Source: Struthio camelus (lineage: Eukaryota; Chordata; Aves; Struthioniformes; Struthionidae). Taken from it: DNA of 64,000 bases. Positions within the stretch are counted from its first letter, which is position 1. Each line of letters starts with the position of its first letter. The position numbers and the translations under genes were made by a program. The notes beneath the pieces are model-generated. The model was not told the DNA's origin. It made no database searches and worked only from the letters and a program-made list of their open reading frames with translations. The DNA is taken from positions 70,193,645-70,257,644 of the forward strand of contig NC_090981.1 of assembly GCF_040807025.1 (NCBI RefSeq). The letters run 5' to 3'. Positions 11,891 to 20,939 of this stretch are shown piece after piece.

Positions 11891-12404
11891 CAGTGACCTT
11901 GGTGGTCTGATTCATTTGCAGGATAATGTTCTGAGGGCCGGCAACTTGAAGATAAGCAGCTCAACCCGTTTTGTTGATTTTTGGTGATACTGTTTTAAGG
12001 AAGCATGTAAGTACCGGAGGGTCTGGGAGGGTTTTCAAACAAGACAGGGAAGAGCAAGGAAGATTTGAGAGTGTGGAAAAACTAGGTGCTATAGGTACTG
12101 AAGCTGTTAAGGGCTGAGAGAATTTGGGGTTAAGCATGTGCATATGAAAGTCTGAAAGGGGCTAATGCATGAGGAATAGTAAAATACTGTGACTGAACAC
12201 AAGGATCCTCCCCAGTCTGGGCCTGTGGGTGCACCCTCGCTCTTGCAGACACAGACGCTCTGGAGGTGTAGGATACAGGCAAGCAGGCCCACAAGCGGAC
12301 TTTGGGCACAGCAGCATGCAGAGAGCTCTGCATGCTCAGCAGGTGAGCAGAAGTGGAGTGTGTTGAAGGCTGTTCCGGGTTGTCTGGATCCATCCAGTTC
12401 CATT
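11891..12404 (+). repeat. X-family repeat, copy c, unit A
   Basis: A full-length family member with 'ggataatgttctgagggcc', 'gttttaaggaagcatgtaag', 'ggggttaagcatgtgcatatg', 'ggtgcaccctcgctcttgca' and 'ctgttccgggttgtctgg'. It runs directly into a pyrimidine minisatellite, as copy d does. In unit B only the last third of this copy remains. Confidence 0.65.
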
Positions 12405-13157
12405 CCCTGTCCCTCTGTCCAGTTCTCCAGCTTTCTGTTTCTTTTCCCGTAGCTCTGTCCAGCACCCCGTCCCTTTGTTTAGCTACTCATTCCTCTGCCC
12501 AGCTCCCCATTCCTCTTGTACTCTTTCCATCCCTCTGTCAATATTTACATCCCTCTGACTGGCTCCCTATCACTCTATCCAGCTCTTGATCATCCTTTTC
12601 CCCTCTCTGTCCCACTACCTGCCCGCTGTCCATCTGTCCAGCTCCCCCTCCCACTGCCACTCTCTGCCGCTCTTGTCTGTCTCTTTGTACCTTTCCAGCC
12701 TTCTGTCCCCCTCTCCAGCCTTCTCTTTCTCTTTCCATCCCTCTGTTCAGCTCCCCATCCATTTGTCTCCTTATCCCTCTTTCTCCCTGTTCTATCTCAT
12801 CTCTCTGACTTCCCCTCCCTCTTTTTCTCTCTCCACCTTTCGAGCTGGCTCTTCATCCTTCTCATTCTCTTCCCATTGCTCTGACTGGCTCCCTTTCCCT
12901 CTCTTCCAGTCCCCGTTCCTCTGTCTGGTTCTCCACCCTTCTCTTTTGCTTCCCGTCCCTCTGTCTGCTTCCCCTTCCCTCCTTTCCTCTCTTTATTCTT
13001 CTGTCCACTTCTACATCCCTCTTTTTCTCTCTTCTGCTCCCTGGTCCTCTGTCCAGCCCTCTATCCATTTGTCTGGCTCTCCATGCCTCTCTTTCTCTTC
13101 CTTTGTCCAGGGCCTTGACCCTGGGGCTAGGTCTCTATCCTTCTCTTTCTTTTTCCA
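12398..13157 (+). repeat. Pyrimidine-rich minisatellite 1, unit A
   Basis: An almost pure C/T stretch on the plus strand, built from irregular 20-27 bp repeats of the type 'ccctctgtccagctccccat'. Long open frames on both strands (serine/leucine/proline-rich on plus, arginine/glutamate-rich on minus) come from this composition. Long polypurine-polypyrimidine mirror-like tracts can form triplex (H-DNA). The partner in B is 36,895-37,650. Confidence 0.85.
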
Positions 13158-13259
13158 ATCATAATTGTGGGAATAGTTACGGGCCTTGGACTAGGGAGTA
13201 GTGCTAGGAGGGCTGTGCAGTTGCCTGGCCTCTCAGTAACTGTTCTGGCCTCTTTGCAG

Positions 13260-13505
13260 GTGCTGAAGCGTAGTCTAGCTGTGACAACGCTCCTTCGACT
13301 GCTAGCAGCTCTGCAGAGATCTGCGGCTGGCCGTGGAGGACAAGCTGTGACTTGCAGCATGGATACAGCTAAGTCCTGGGGCTGCGTTGTATGTGAGCAG
13401 GGCTGGGAGGTGGAAGGTGGTTGTCCCCTAGGTGGTTACTGGAGTCACTGGCTGTGGATGTTTGCCCATGGAGCTGAGGGGACCAAAAATATTAGTTGTC
13501 TGTAA
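13260..13505 (+). other. Exon-like open block, unit A
   Basis: A strong acceptor-like signal (TCTGGCCTCTTTGCAG, ending 13,259) is followed by 82 codons (81 amino acids and a stop) that stay open at exactly the same length in units B and C. But the A-to-B differences I counted in the first half are nearly all amino-acid-changing (more than 20 against about 4 silent), and the last 40 codons are nearly unchanged at DNA level. That pattern does not suggest selection on a protein. I do not recognise the peptide. It may be a noncoding exon or chance. Confidence 0.2.
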
Positions 13506-13857
13506 TGGAGATGAGTTAGTGCTTGCAGTGTTTCAGGTAGGTTCAGTGGAAGTGCAGCGTAGTGCGCTCTGCGGAGCAATGCTTGCACGTGCTCATGTTT
13601 GGTGGCTAAAGCCAAGCCTATAAACAGCAACTGTAACATGATTCTGATGCGCATCTTCCTGTTCTGCTGCACTTCTAAATGAATTATTACTTTATTTTGT
13701 GGGGTTGTCTTTATCAGTCAGGGTTTACAGTTTGCTGACTTAGCAATCAGGGTGCAGGATTTAAAATTTTAAAGCCTCTGCAACCATTTGGGTTCCAAGA
13801 CTTGCAGTTTTTCACTTCAGGGTTTATGCCTTACTGATAAACGACAAGGGCTAAATC
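13506..13857. other. Low-copy sequence left of the identity boundary
   Basis: It aligns with 38,943-39,461 of B, but B carries about 150 bp extra (39,124-39,271). No gene, promoter or repeat is recognised. Confidence 0.5.
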
Positions 13858-13891
13858 CTTAGGCTTCAGGGCTTACAGCTTATTACCTAAG
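13858..13891 (+). repeat. 34-bp micro-inversion site, A orientation
   Basis: CTTAG (13,858-13,862) and CTAAG (13,887-13,891) flank a 24-base core that is the reverse complement of the matching core in B (39,462-39,495) and C (59,979-60,012) with three mismatches. The flanking pentamers are inverted copies of each other, so a small inversion between them explains the change. It lies just where A switches from diverged to nearly identical. Confidence 0.85.
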
Positions 13892-15248
13892 CAGCAGGGT
13901 GCAAACCCTTCTCTGGGGTTCCTAACCTTCCCCTGTTCCCAGCGTTCAGCTTTGTGCACTGACCTGAGGTCTGGATTTGATAAGGCGCAGGCCCATCGCA
14001 CTGAGAGTGGTGATGTGACAGGTGAGGTGAGAGCTGTGAAAGTGTCTTGCAGGGCTCTAGTCTGGGGTAGGGCAGTAGTGCAGACAGGCAGGATCAGAGA
14101 TCAAAGATCTTCTCACCTGTCAGAGCTGAATCCTATCCCTGAAGGAAAAAGTAGAGGGGATAGGCTGTCAGCTACTCAGACGCCTGCCGCGTCAAGGGCA
14201 GCAGCAGGAGCTGACCCTTCCCCAAAGGACCGACGAACGCTGGTGCGGAGATGACTCTTCGGGTGTCACAGGGTAAGGGGAAGCATGCTGGCACTGAGCT
14301 CCATGGCAAACTCCCTCCCAGGTGTTGCTTCTGCGCAGTAAAACAATAAACAGTTGCTTTATTCTTTGCACTCGTGTCTGTGGTTCCTGCCGTCGCTTTG
14401 CCTGAAGATGATGCCCAGGGGAGGAGGTTACACATTGTGTCTGGGATTGGGAGCTGGTCCCCACATCCTTTGTTCTTGGGGGTCCCTGCGGTTCCCAGGG
14501 ACCCCAGTGCTGTTCACAGGGCTCTGGGTAACTTCCCTTGCATTGCCTCGACCCTTGGGGCTCTTGGTGGAGTTTCCCATTATCCTGGGGGCAGCCAGGG
14601 CTCCGCAGGGCAGTGTGAGGGCCCCAGACTGCTCCCAGATTTGCTTTCAGCACTCTGCAACGTCTCTCATGTGTCGGTGGCGGGGGCCTGTGCGCCTGGG
14701 GCTGGGAGACACTTTCCCTGGGGACAGGGGGAGCCTGCAGGCACCGTCCCGTCAGCCGCGCTGAGCCCTGTGACATGTCCTGCTGCCCCTTCGGTGTGCA
14801 CTGAGACCCTGCACTCGTACTTTGCTTTGCCCCACAGCCCTGCGTTTGCCCTCCGACGCCCTCAGGACCCCTCCGTTCACGTTCTGAGGTGCCCCCGATC
14901 CCTCTGTGTGCCCCGGGGCCCAGTGCTGGTTTTGCAGCACGCCACAAAGTTCTCTGCTGAGCTTTCTCCCCTGCCCAGGAGCTGTCCGGGTGCCTTCTGG
15001 CGCCTCCGGGCCCCGCAGAGTCCCTCCGTCTGCGCTGTCGTCGCCCGGTAACTTCCTTTTTTCCACTGTTCCTTTACGGCGGGGCTGGGAGTGGTGTCGG
15101 GAGGGCGGAGGGGTCCCAGGGGAGCCCTGCGGAGGGTCGCGGCGGTGCCGGGGATCGCGGGGCCGGGGGGCTCCGGGCTCCACGGCGGCTGCCGGGGACG
15201 GGACGGGATCGCCGCTGGGTCCAACCTCACGGAGCGCTGCTGCCCGCG
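13892..15248. other. Nearly identical inter-unit segment with poly(A) signal
   Basis: Matches 39,496-40,852 at offset 25,604 with only a few differences. An AATAAA word at 14,345-14,350 is followed by a T/GT-rich stretch, a plausible polyadenylation site or LTR R-U5 core. GC content rises steadily to the right and the last 250 bases form a CpG island. Overlapping open frames on both strands (for example 14,192-14,947 minus and 14,374-15,051 plus) are taken as GC-rich chance frames. Confidence 0.6.
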
Positions 15249-15600
15249 GCATCCTGGGAGATGTAGTCTTCCGGCGCCGGGCGGCCATGCTGGTTTGGGA
15301 GTGCGGCATGCCGGGAGCAGTAGTCTTCCGGCGCCGGGCTTCCGGGCGGCCATTTTAGTCTGCAGAGCATTCTGGGAGATGTATTCTTCCGGTACCGAGC
15401 TTCCGGGCGGCCATGTTGTTTTGGGGGCGCGGCATGCCGGGAGCAGTAGTCTTCCGGCGCCGGGCTGCCGGGCGGCCATTTTCATCTGCGGAGCATTCTG
15501 GGAGATGTAGTGTCCCAGCACCGAGCTTCCGGGCGGCCATTTTAATCTGTTAGGCATGCCGGGAGGCGTTGGCTTCCCTTGCTGGGTTTCTGGGAGATCA
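15249..15600. promoter_or_regulatory. ZNF143/THAP11-ETS-YY1 motif array, unit A (six units)
   Basis: Six tandem units start at 15,249, 15,306, 15,367, 15,432, 15,493 and 15,554 (spacing 57-65 bp). Each begins with an inverted SBS-type site. At 15,493-15,511 the minus strand reads ACTACATCTCCCAGAATGC, a full match to the ZNF143/THAP11 consensus ACTACANNTCCCAGMATGC. Most continue with CTTCCGG (ETS) once or twice, then GCGGCCATTTT or GCGGCCATGTTG (YY1, minus strand). Two SBS types alternate (GCATGCCGGGAGCAG and GCATTCTGGGAGATG), giving a roughly 125-bp higher-order repeat. The last unit is degraded. The array sits in a CpG island, so promoter function is likely but its direction is unknown. Confidence 0.8.
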
Positions 15601-15775
15601 TGTTGTGCCTGTCGAGGTGGCAGGAGGTGCAGCTGTCAACAGGGTTCCCACCCGCTGGCCACGTCGTGCTCTGTGGCAGCCAGGAGCTGCCGTTCCAGGT
15701 GCCTGTGCCTCCTCAGCACTGCAGCAGTGGGCCAGTGTGTCTGTTCCTTACTTGTCATGTCATGGGGGAAGGACT

Positions 15776-15980
15776 ATATGCTGCCGTGAAGAACTACGGG
15801 CTGCTGCCCTCAGACCTCTGTCAGTTATCGCGTGTCAGGAGCGGCCAGGAGAATCCAAATGCCAGCGGAAAGGTTCTCTGCCCGGTCCCGAAGAGGAGCC
15901 TTCGGCCGTAGGAAGGTTGGCAGCGTCCTTACCGTGACCCGTGAGCCACGCTTCGTGGACCAGCAAAGGAGAGGGGGGAG
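15776..15980 (+). repeat. K-block repeat, second copy, unit A
   Basis: Same family as 11,358-11,562 and 36,444-36,652. Here the frame reading AAVKNYG...SDLCQLSRVRSGQENPNASGK is open and matches the B copy at most positions. I do not recognise the peptide. It directly follows the promoter-motif array. Confidence 0.6.
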
Positions 15981-16335
15981 TAGCGCCTGGTAGCCCAGTC
16001 GCTATGGCATCGCTGGCGCTAGCAGGCCCGCGAGGTCTGTGTGAAGCCTCACCTGCCTGTCTGGAGCTTTATTTTGGTCTGTTTACCCGGAGTAACCGGC
16101 GAGGCCTAAAATGAGAATTTAGGATGGCTAGATGGGTAACCTGTGACCCGACCTGTCCTCGCCTTGCTTTGCTGCCTAGCAGCAAGTAATAACGGGAACT
16201 TGGGACCCCAGAATAAAAACTGTTGCAGTGCTTAAGGGAGGACCTGCGTTTGCCCAGGTTAGGGAACCGTAATGAAAGCTTGGGGGGGGGGGGGAGCGGG
16301 AGGGGGGAGAGGAAGCTCCAAAACAGGAACCTCCC
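15981..16335. other. Intervening LTR-like sequence with poly-G tract, unit A right
   Basis: Contains 'gggaccccagaataaaaac' (TATA-like/AATAAA) near 16,203-16,221 and a 13-G run at 16,282-16,294 followed by more G-rich sequence, a candidate G-quadruplex. The G run is 13 in B and 12 in C. No gene is seen. Confidence 0.5.
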
Positions 16336-16830
16336 GGTGACCTTGGTGGTTTGATTCATTTGCAGAATAGTGTTCCGAGGGCCAGCAACCTGAGGAGGAG
16401 CCGCTCGACCCGTTTTGTTGATTTCGGTGATGCTGTTTTAAGGAAGCACGTAAGTACAGAAGAGCTCTGGGAGGGTTTTCAAACAAGACGGGGAAGAGCG
16501 TGGGAAAGCTAGGTGCCGTGAGTACGGAAGTTGTTAAGGGCTGAGAGAATTTGGGGGGTTAAGCGTGCGCACGTGACGGTCTGAAAGGGGCTGATGCACA
16601 AGCAGTAGTAAAAGGGCGTGACGGAGTGCAAGGTTCCTCCCCGGTGTGGGCCCGTGCGTGCGCCCTCGCTCTCGCGGACGCAGGCGCTCTGGAGGCGCAG
16701 GGATTCGGGCAAGCAGGCCCACAGGCGGACTTGGGGAAAACGGTGTGCAGAGCGCTCGGCGGGTGAGCGGGGCTGGAGCGGGTCGAGGGCTGTCCCGGGC
16801 GGGCTGCCTGGGTCCATCCGGTTCTGCTCC
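16336..16830 (+). repeat. X-family repeat, copy d, unit A
   Basis: A full family member: 'agaatagtgttccgagggcc', 'gttttaaggaagcacgtaag', 'gggggttaagcgtgcgcac', 'gtgcgccctcgctctcgcgg', then 'ggctggagcgggtcgaggg'. It has more CpG than copies a-c, as if protected from decay. It runs into pyrimidine minisatellite 2. Confidence 0.65.
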
Positions 16831-17300
16831 CTGTCCCTCTGTCCAGCTCTCCATCTTTCTCTTTCTTTCCCCATAGCTCTGTCCGGTGCCCCATCCCTTT
16901 GTTTAACTACTCGTTGCTCTGCCCAGCTCCCCATCCCTCTTGTACTCTTCCCGTCCCTCTGTCAATACCTGCTTCCCTCTGTCTGCTTCTCCATCCCTCT
17001 GACTGGCTCCCTATCGCTCTGTCCAGCTCTTCGTCGTCCTCTTTCTCTCCCGATCCCACTACCTGCCTGCTGTCCCTCTGCCTGGCTCCCCATCCCTCCA
17101 CCACCCCCCCCAACTGCTCTGTCTATCTGCCTCTTCATACCTCTCTTTGCCCCTTCAGCCCTCCATCCACCTCTCCAGTCTTCTCTGTTTCCATCCCTCT
17201 GTTCAGCTCCTCATCCATCTATTTGCCGCCTCCTTATCCCTCTTTTCCCCTGTACCATCCCATCTCTCTGTCCGACTTCCCCTCTCTCTTTTGGGGGGTT
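16830..17300 (+). repeat. Pyrimidine-rich minisatellite 2, unit A
   Basis: The same CCCTCTGTCCAGCTCCCCAT-type repeat as minisatellite 1 but shorter and slightly diverged. It follows X-family copy d exactly as minisatellite 1 follows copy c, so X repeat plus minisatellite were duplicated together. Confidence 0.85.
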
Positions 17301-19485
17301 TAGTACCTTTTTTGGCAGACAATCGCGTGTCCCTTTAGGCCCCAGGAAGCAGAAAGTTCTGACCTGACAGCAAAGTATTTGGTCTTTTTAACGCTCTTGC
17401 GGCTGAAGGTGACTCCTAATGAAAAGCAATGAGAATTCTGAGGATTCACTGGAAACGTAAGAGACAGTATCTGCCCTTTTTAAAAGGCTGTGTGCTTCCG
17501 CTAATAATACCTGTAGTAATCAAGCCACTAGATTTTTCTGACAATAAGAGCCTTTAAGCTGCGATCGCTACTCGAAAAGTCCAGATATTTTAGAAACTGA
17601 ACGAGCCTTCTGAGCTTGCTGACTGCAGTACCTCGAAAGATGATCAGAGTGCTGATGTTTTCATGCTTTAGTGTGGTAGAGATGCTCTGTGCAAACATCC
17701 CTTGTGTTTAATCTTCAAAACTGCGCAGACTGTCACGGAGCTCTCTTTTGACTATCTACTTTGCGTAACAAACAGAAAGGCAGGAGGTTGACAGTGCTAA
17801 ATGAGTAAGGTCATTGCTTGTTTAGGGGTTGCAAATTTTATGGAATTTTGTCCTTTTAAATCTCATCTAGAATATGCTTGCAAAAAATCCCTGGGAAGAA
17901 AACAAGGAGTATAAGCAGCTTTTTAATATTATTAGCAATACTTACACGTTCTGGATGGGTTCTTAGGGTCCCCCATGGTCTTCTGCCCTCCCCATTACCC
18001 CCAAATTTACCCATTTTGCAGTGTTTTGGCACTTATTTTGCTCTTTCTTGTCCCGAAGCAGGTCAGGGTTTGGTGTGGACAGAGGGGGGAAGGAGCCAGC
18101 TGTGGGTAAATGGGCCCTGGATGGCATCGCGGGGACACGGCGAATCCTGGCACAGCCCATCTTCAGCACGGGGAGAGGCCGGAGTGCTGCCGTGATGAGT
18201 GCTGAGAAAGGTACCTCTCTTTGGATTATGTGCACCCCAGAGCCCACCTTCTGGCCTTTCATTCTCCCCCGATCCCTCCTGTCAAGTATTTGTGCTCTGC
18301 GGATGCCTGAGTTTGGCTTTTTGTGACTTGTAGGTTCCTCCGCTGAGGTTCTTTTTGCCCCTGAGGTCCTCCCTTTCACCATCTTGTCCCCACAGAACCC
18401 TGAATTGTTTCTTCTCCCTCGCCCAGCCCACAACATCCCTTCCTTTTCCTTTTCTTTTTTGCTGCCCCTCGATCCTTCCTTTTGCAATTTTGCACCACCA
18501 GTTCACTCTGTTAAGCTCTTCTCTCTTTTGGGCTTTTTGCACCCCCCACCCCCCACCCCCTTTGTAAAGCTTTTTTTGTGCCGCTTACAAGCTTCTGGCT
18601 TTTTTTCCCCTGAGAAGCCTTCCTTCTGGCTTTGTGTGTCAGCACCCTCCCCTTTTTGAATAAAGCAGAGATTAAAGGCAAACTCGGTATCTCTTTATGC
18701 AGCTGCAACCCTTTGGAGGGGAAGCAAATACGTTATTGTGGTTTGTAGTATTTCTGGGCTAACTCTGGGGAAATCCTCATCACAGTTTGGATTTTTTGTT
18801 GTTGTTTCTATAAGTTCGTTGCTTTGAAAGTTTGAAACTAGTATTCGTTTGGCTTACTGCCTTACTGTCATAACTGAGCGTAAAGCAGAGATTGTGTTGC
18901 CATTGCATATGACCTCCCTCATATGGTGCTTGCGTTCATATACGTGTGTTCTCCCCAGGAGTACTCTTGCCTTTTCCTTTCCTTTAGTAAACAAACGCCT
19001 TTCTGAGCCAATACCGAGCAACACGGTGGATGTGCTTCTAGCGCTAACGTCGCGTCGCAGGAGGCAGCTGAGAGCAGTCGATAAGCCGGTGCTCTAGACA
19101 TGCAAAGGCAGGAAGAAGCGGACTAGCTATTGAGCTTCCCTCGAGAGCAGAGGAAGAGGAGAAGAAACCCAGGGGGCGGTCATACGCCCGCTGACGATTC
19201 CGGAGGCTTTGCCTTGCAATGCGTTTCTCCTGGTAGGCGGCAGCACTCATTGCCCGTGGCGGGTAAGGGCCGGAACCACCTTGCGCTGAGGGCTCAGCAG
19301 AACCAGAGAGGCGAGGGTGTCCCTGGGGTGGCTGCGGGTGCCTGGATTTCTCCGGCCCACCTCAAGGCATGCGTTGCGGGGAGAAAAGGGTGCGGGCTTT
19401 CAGGGGCCTGGCAGTGCTCTGCTCCGTGCGGGCACAGGGCAGGGTCTGCCCTGAACACATGTTTGCCTCTCCCTGTCTTTGTTTT
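17301..19485. other. Low-copy segment of the unit, with poly(A) signal
   Basis: It recurs once per macrosatellite unit, matching 42,968-45,152 at offset 25,667 with very few differences. A canonical AATAAA at 18,659-18,664 has a C/T-rich run on its left and GT/T-rich sequence on its right, so a plus-strand transcript end is possible near 18,680. No conserved open frame is recognised. A CpG-rich patch starts near 19,030. Confidence 0.5.
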
Positions 19486-19489
19486 AATT

Positions 19490-19640
19490 CCTGCCTTTAG
19501 GGCTGAGGTTCCTCCCCAGAGCAGACTTGTACGTGTGCCCTCGCTCGTGTAGATGCAGATGGCCTGGAGGTGTGGGGAGGCAGGCTGTCCCGCGAGAAGG
19601 ACTTTTGCGCGGCGTCCCGGGGAGGATAGCTGCGATGTAC
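19490..19640 (+). repeat. X-family repeat, partial copy e, unit A
   Basis: Only the right part of the X core is present: 'gaggttcctccccagagcag', 'gtgtgccctcgctcgtgtag', 'atggcctggaggtgtgg'. About 560 bp further on, 20,044-20,105 resembles 11,200-11,265, another sign of nested duplication. Confidence 0.45.
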
Positions 19641-20092
19641 CTCGTGCACCCAAGGGTGTTGGTAAGCGACAAGATAACAAGTGGCTGTTTCCTGGTCACT
19701 CCCCTCACTAGAGAAAAATCGATTTACAGATTGGCTTTCACATGGAGAGAGAAACAGTACACCTTTCCTCAGGTCTGGTTGGGGTTTCACAGTGTGCCTG
19801 CACTAACACGTGGTCGTTGTCAGAGACGGTTTAGACGGGTTGCCTGCAGAGAGGTAGGAAAGGCATTACCTTTCGTGGACAGTGCTGTGGTGGGCAGAGC
19901 TACGGACGAAGAGGTGTGAGAGCGAGGTGCCTGAGCCTTAAAACTGACTGGAAGGGACAGGATTCAAGGCCGGTTGGTGCACAGCACACAGCGCAACGCC
20001 AGGCTCATTACAAAGGTACTGTAATTGGGGAAACGGCCCGCTGACAGAAGAAGAAAGGTTAAAGCTCTGTGTGAAATAAAGGGTCCTTCCCA
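19641..20092. other. Low-copy sequence before the CpG island
   Basis: No gene is seen. It matches 45,308-45,759 of B nearly exactly. The right end carries 'gaaaggttaaagctctgtg', shared with 11,207. Confidence 0.45.
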
Positions 20093-20565
20093 TCAGTGCT
20101 GAGGAAGAGGGTCGCGTTTCTTAGAGCAGCATATCCGTCGTTTTTCTGGTAGCAGCAGAGCACCGCAGTGGGAGGTTCTGGAAGAGTCAGGAGCAGAACT
20201 GGCAGGAGGCTCTTTTCCCTGTCCGGATGGAAAAACGGCTGTAAGCACGCTTGCCAGAAACCGAGGAGGCCGAGGACGAGGCCCGGCTGGGGCCCTTGCC
20301 TTGGGCCCTGACTGCGGGCACCCGGCGCGCCCTGCCACCCGAGGCCTGCTCGCCCCAGGCGCGACTGCCACCGCCACCACCCCTCGGCGCTGCTGCGCCC
20401 CGGTGCTGCACCGCCGCCGAGACACGGGGTGCTCGTGAGGTCCCCGCCACCGTCTCCTCCTGCAGGACACAGGTGCCCGGGGGGAGGGTACGAAAGGGTC
20501 GGGGCGGCCCGACCGGAGGGTGCGGGGAGCGGCGGCGGCCGCTGCCGGCCTAGGCCAGCGGGGTC
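20093..20565 (-). other. CpG island with open minus-strand frames
   Basis: GC-rich sequence just left of the 76-bp array. On the minus strand an acceptor-like CTGTGTCCTGCAG (ending at plus-strand about 20,463) precedes stretches open in two frames: 125 codons to 20,093 and 87 codons to 20,187. I recognise no protein. NRF1 sites of the array edge lie upstream of it on this strand, so a leftward transcript is conceivable. The frames could equally be GC-rich chance. Confidence 0.2.
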
Positions 20566-20939
20566 GCGCATGCGCACTGGATCAGACCGGCTCGCGGCTG
20601 CGGCAAGCGGAGTGGCGCATGCGCATTGGGGGGCGACCCGCTTACTCCCTGCTGCCCTCAAGTGACTACGAACCGGTACTGCAGGCAGGGGATTAACGCA
20701 TGCGCACTGCTCCAGATGTGCTCCATGCTGCCCTCGGGTGATACCACCCCAATAGTGCAGCCAGCCGACGAACGCATGCGTCCTGGACGCATCGGTTCCT
20801 TGGTGCCCCTCGAGCGATGAAAGCCTGCCAGCCAACCAGCCGCCTCGCGCATGCGCGCCGCCCCGACACTGCTCCCTGCGGCCCTCAGCTACGAACAGCG
20901 TAGTACTGCAGGCAGCCGCAGCGCGCAGGCGCACTTGCT
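20566..20939. repeat. Decayed left-edge units of the 76-bp array, unit A
   Basis: Five diverged units with GCGCATGCGC-type sites at about 20,566, 20,614, 20,698, 20,774 and 20,850. They also keep echoes of the unit body: 'ctgctgccctcaagtg', 'ggtactgcaggcag', 'atgctgccctcgggtg' and 'tagtactgcaggcag'. They show the ancestral unit before homogenisation of the core. Confidence 0.8.

Noticed and set aside
12130-13164. Serine/leucine/proline-rich and arginine/glutamate-rich open frames
   Set aside because: Direct translation of the pyrimidine minisatellite and its purine complement; lengths vary with repeat number.
14192-15557. Open frames of 136-251 codons on both strands
   Set aside because: They overlap each other on opposite strands in GC-rich sequence and run into the motif array, whose module repeats show in the peptides.
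18659-18664. 3' end of a known gene
   Set aside because: The AATAAA is good, but no conserved coding sequence upstream could be found, so only a signal is reported.
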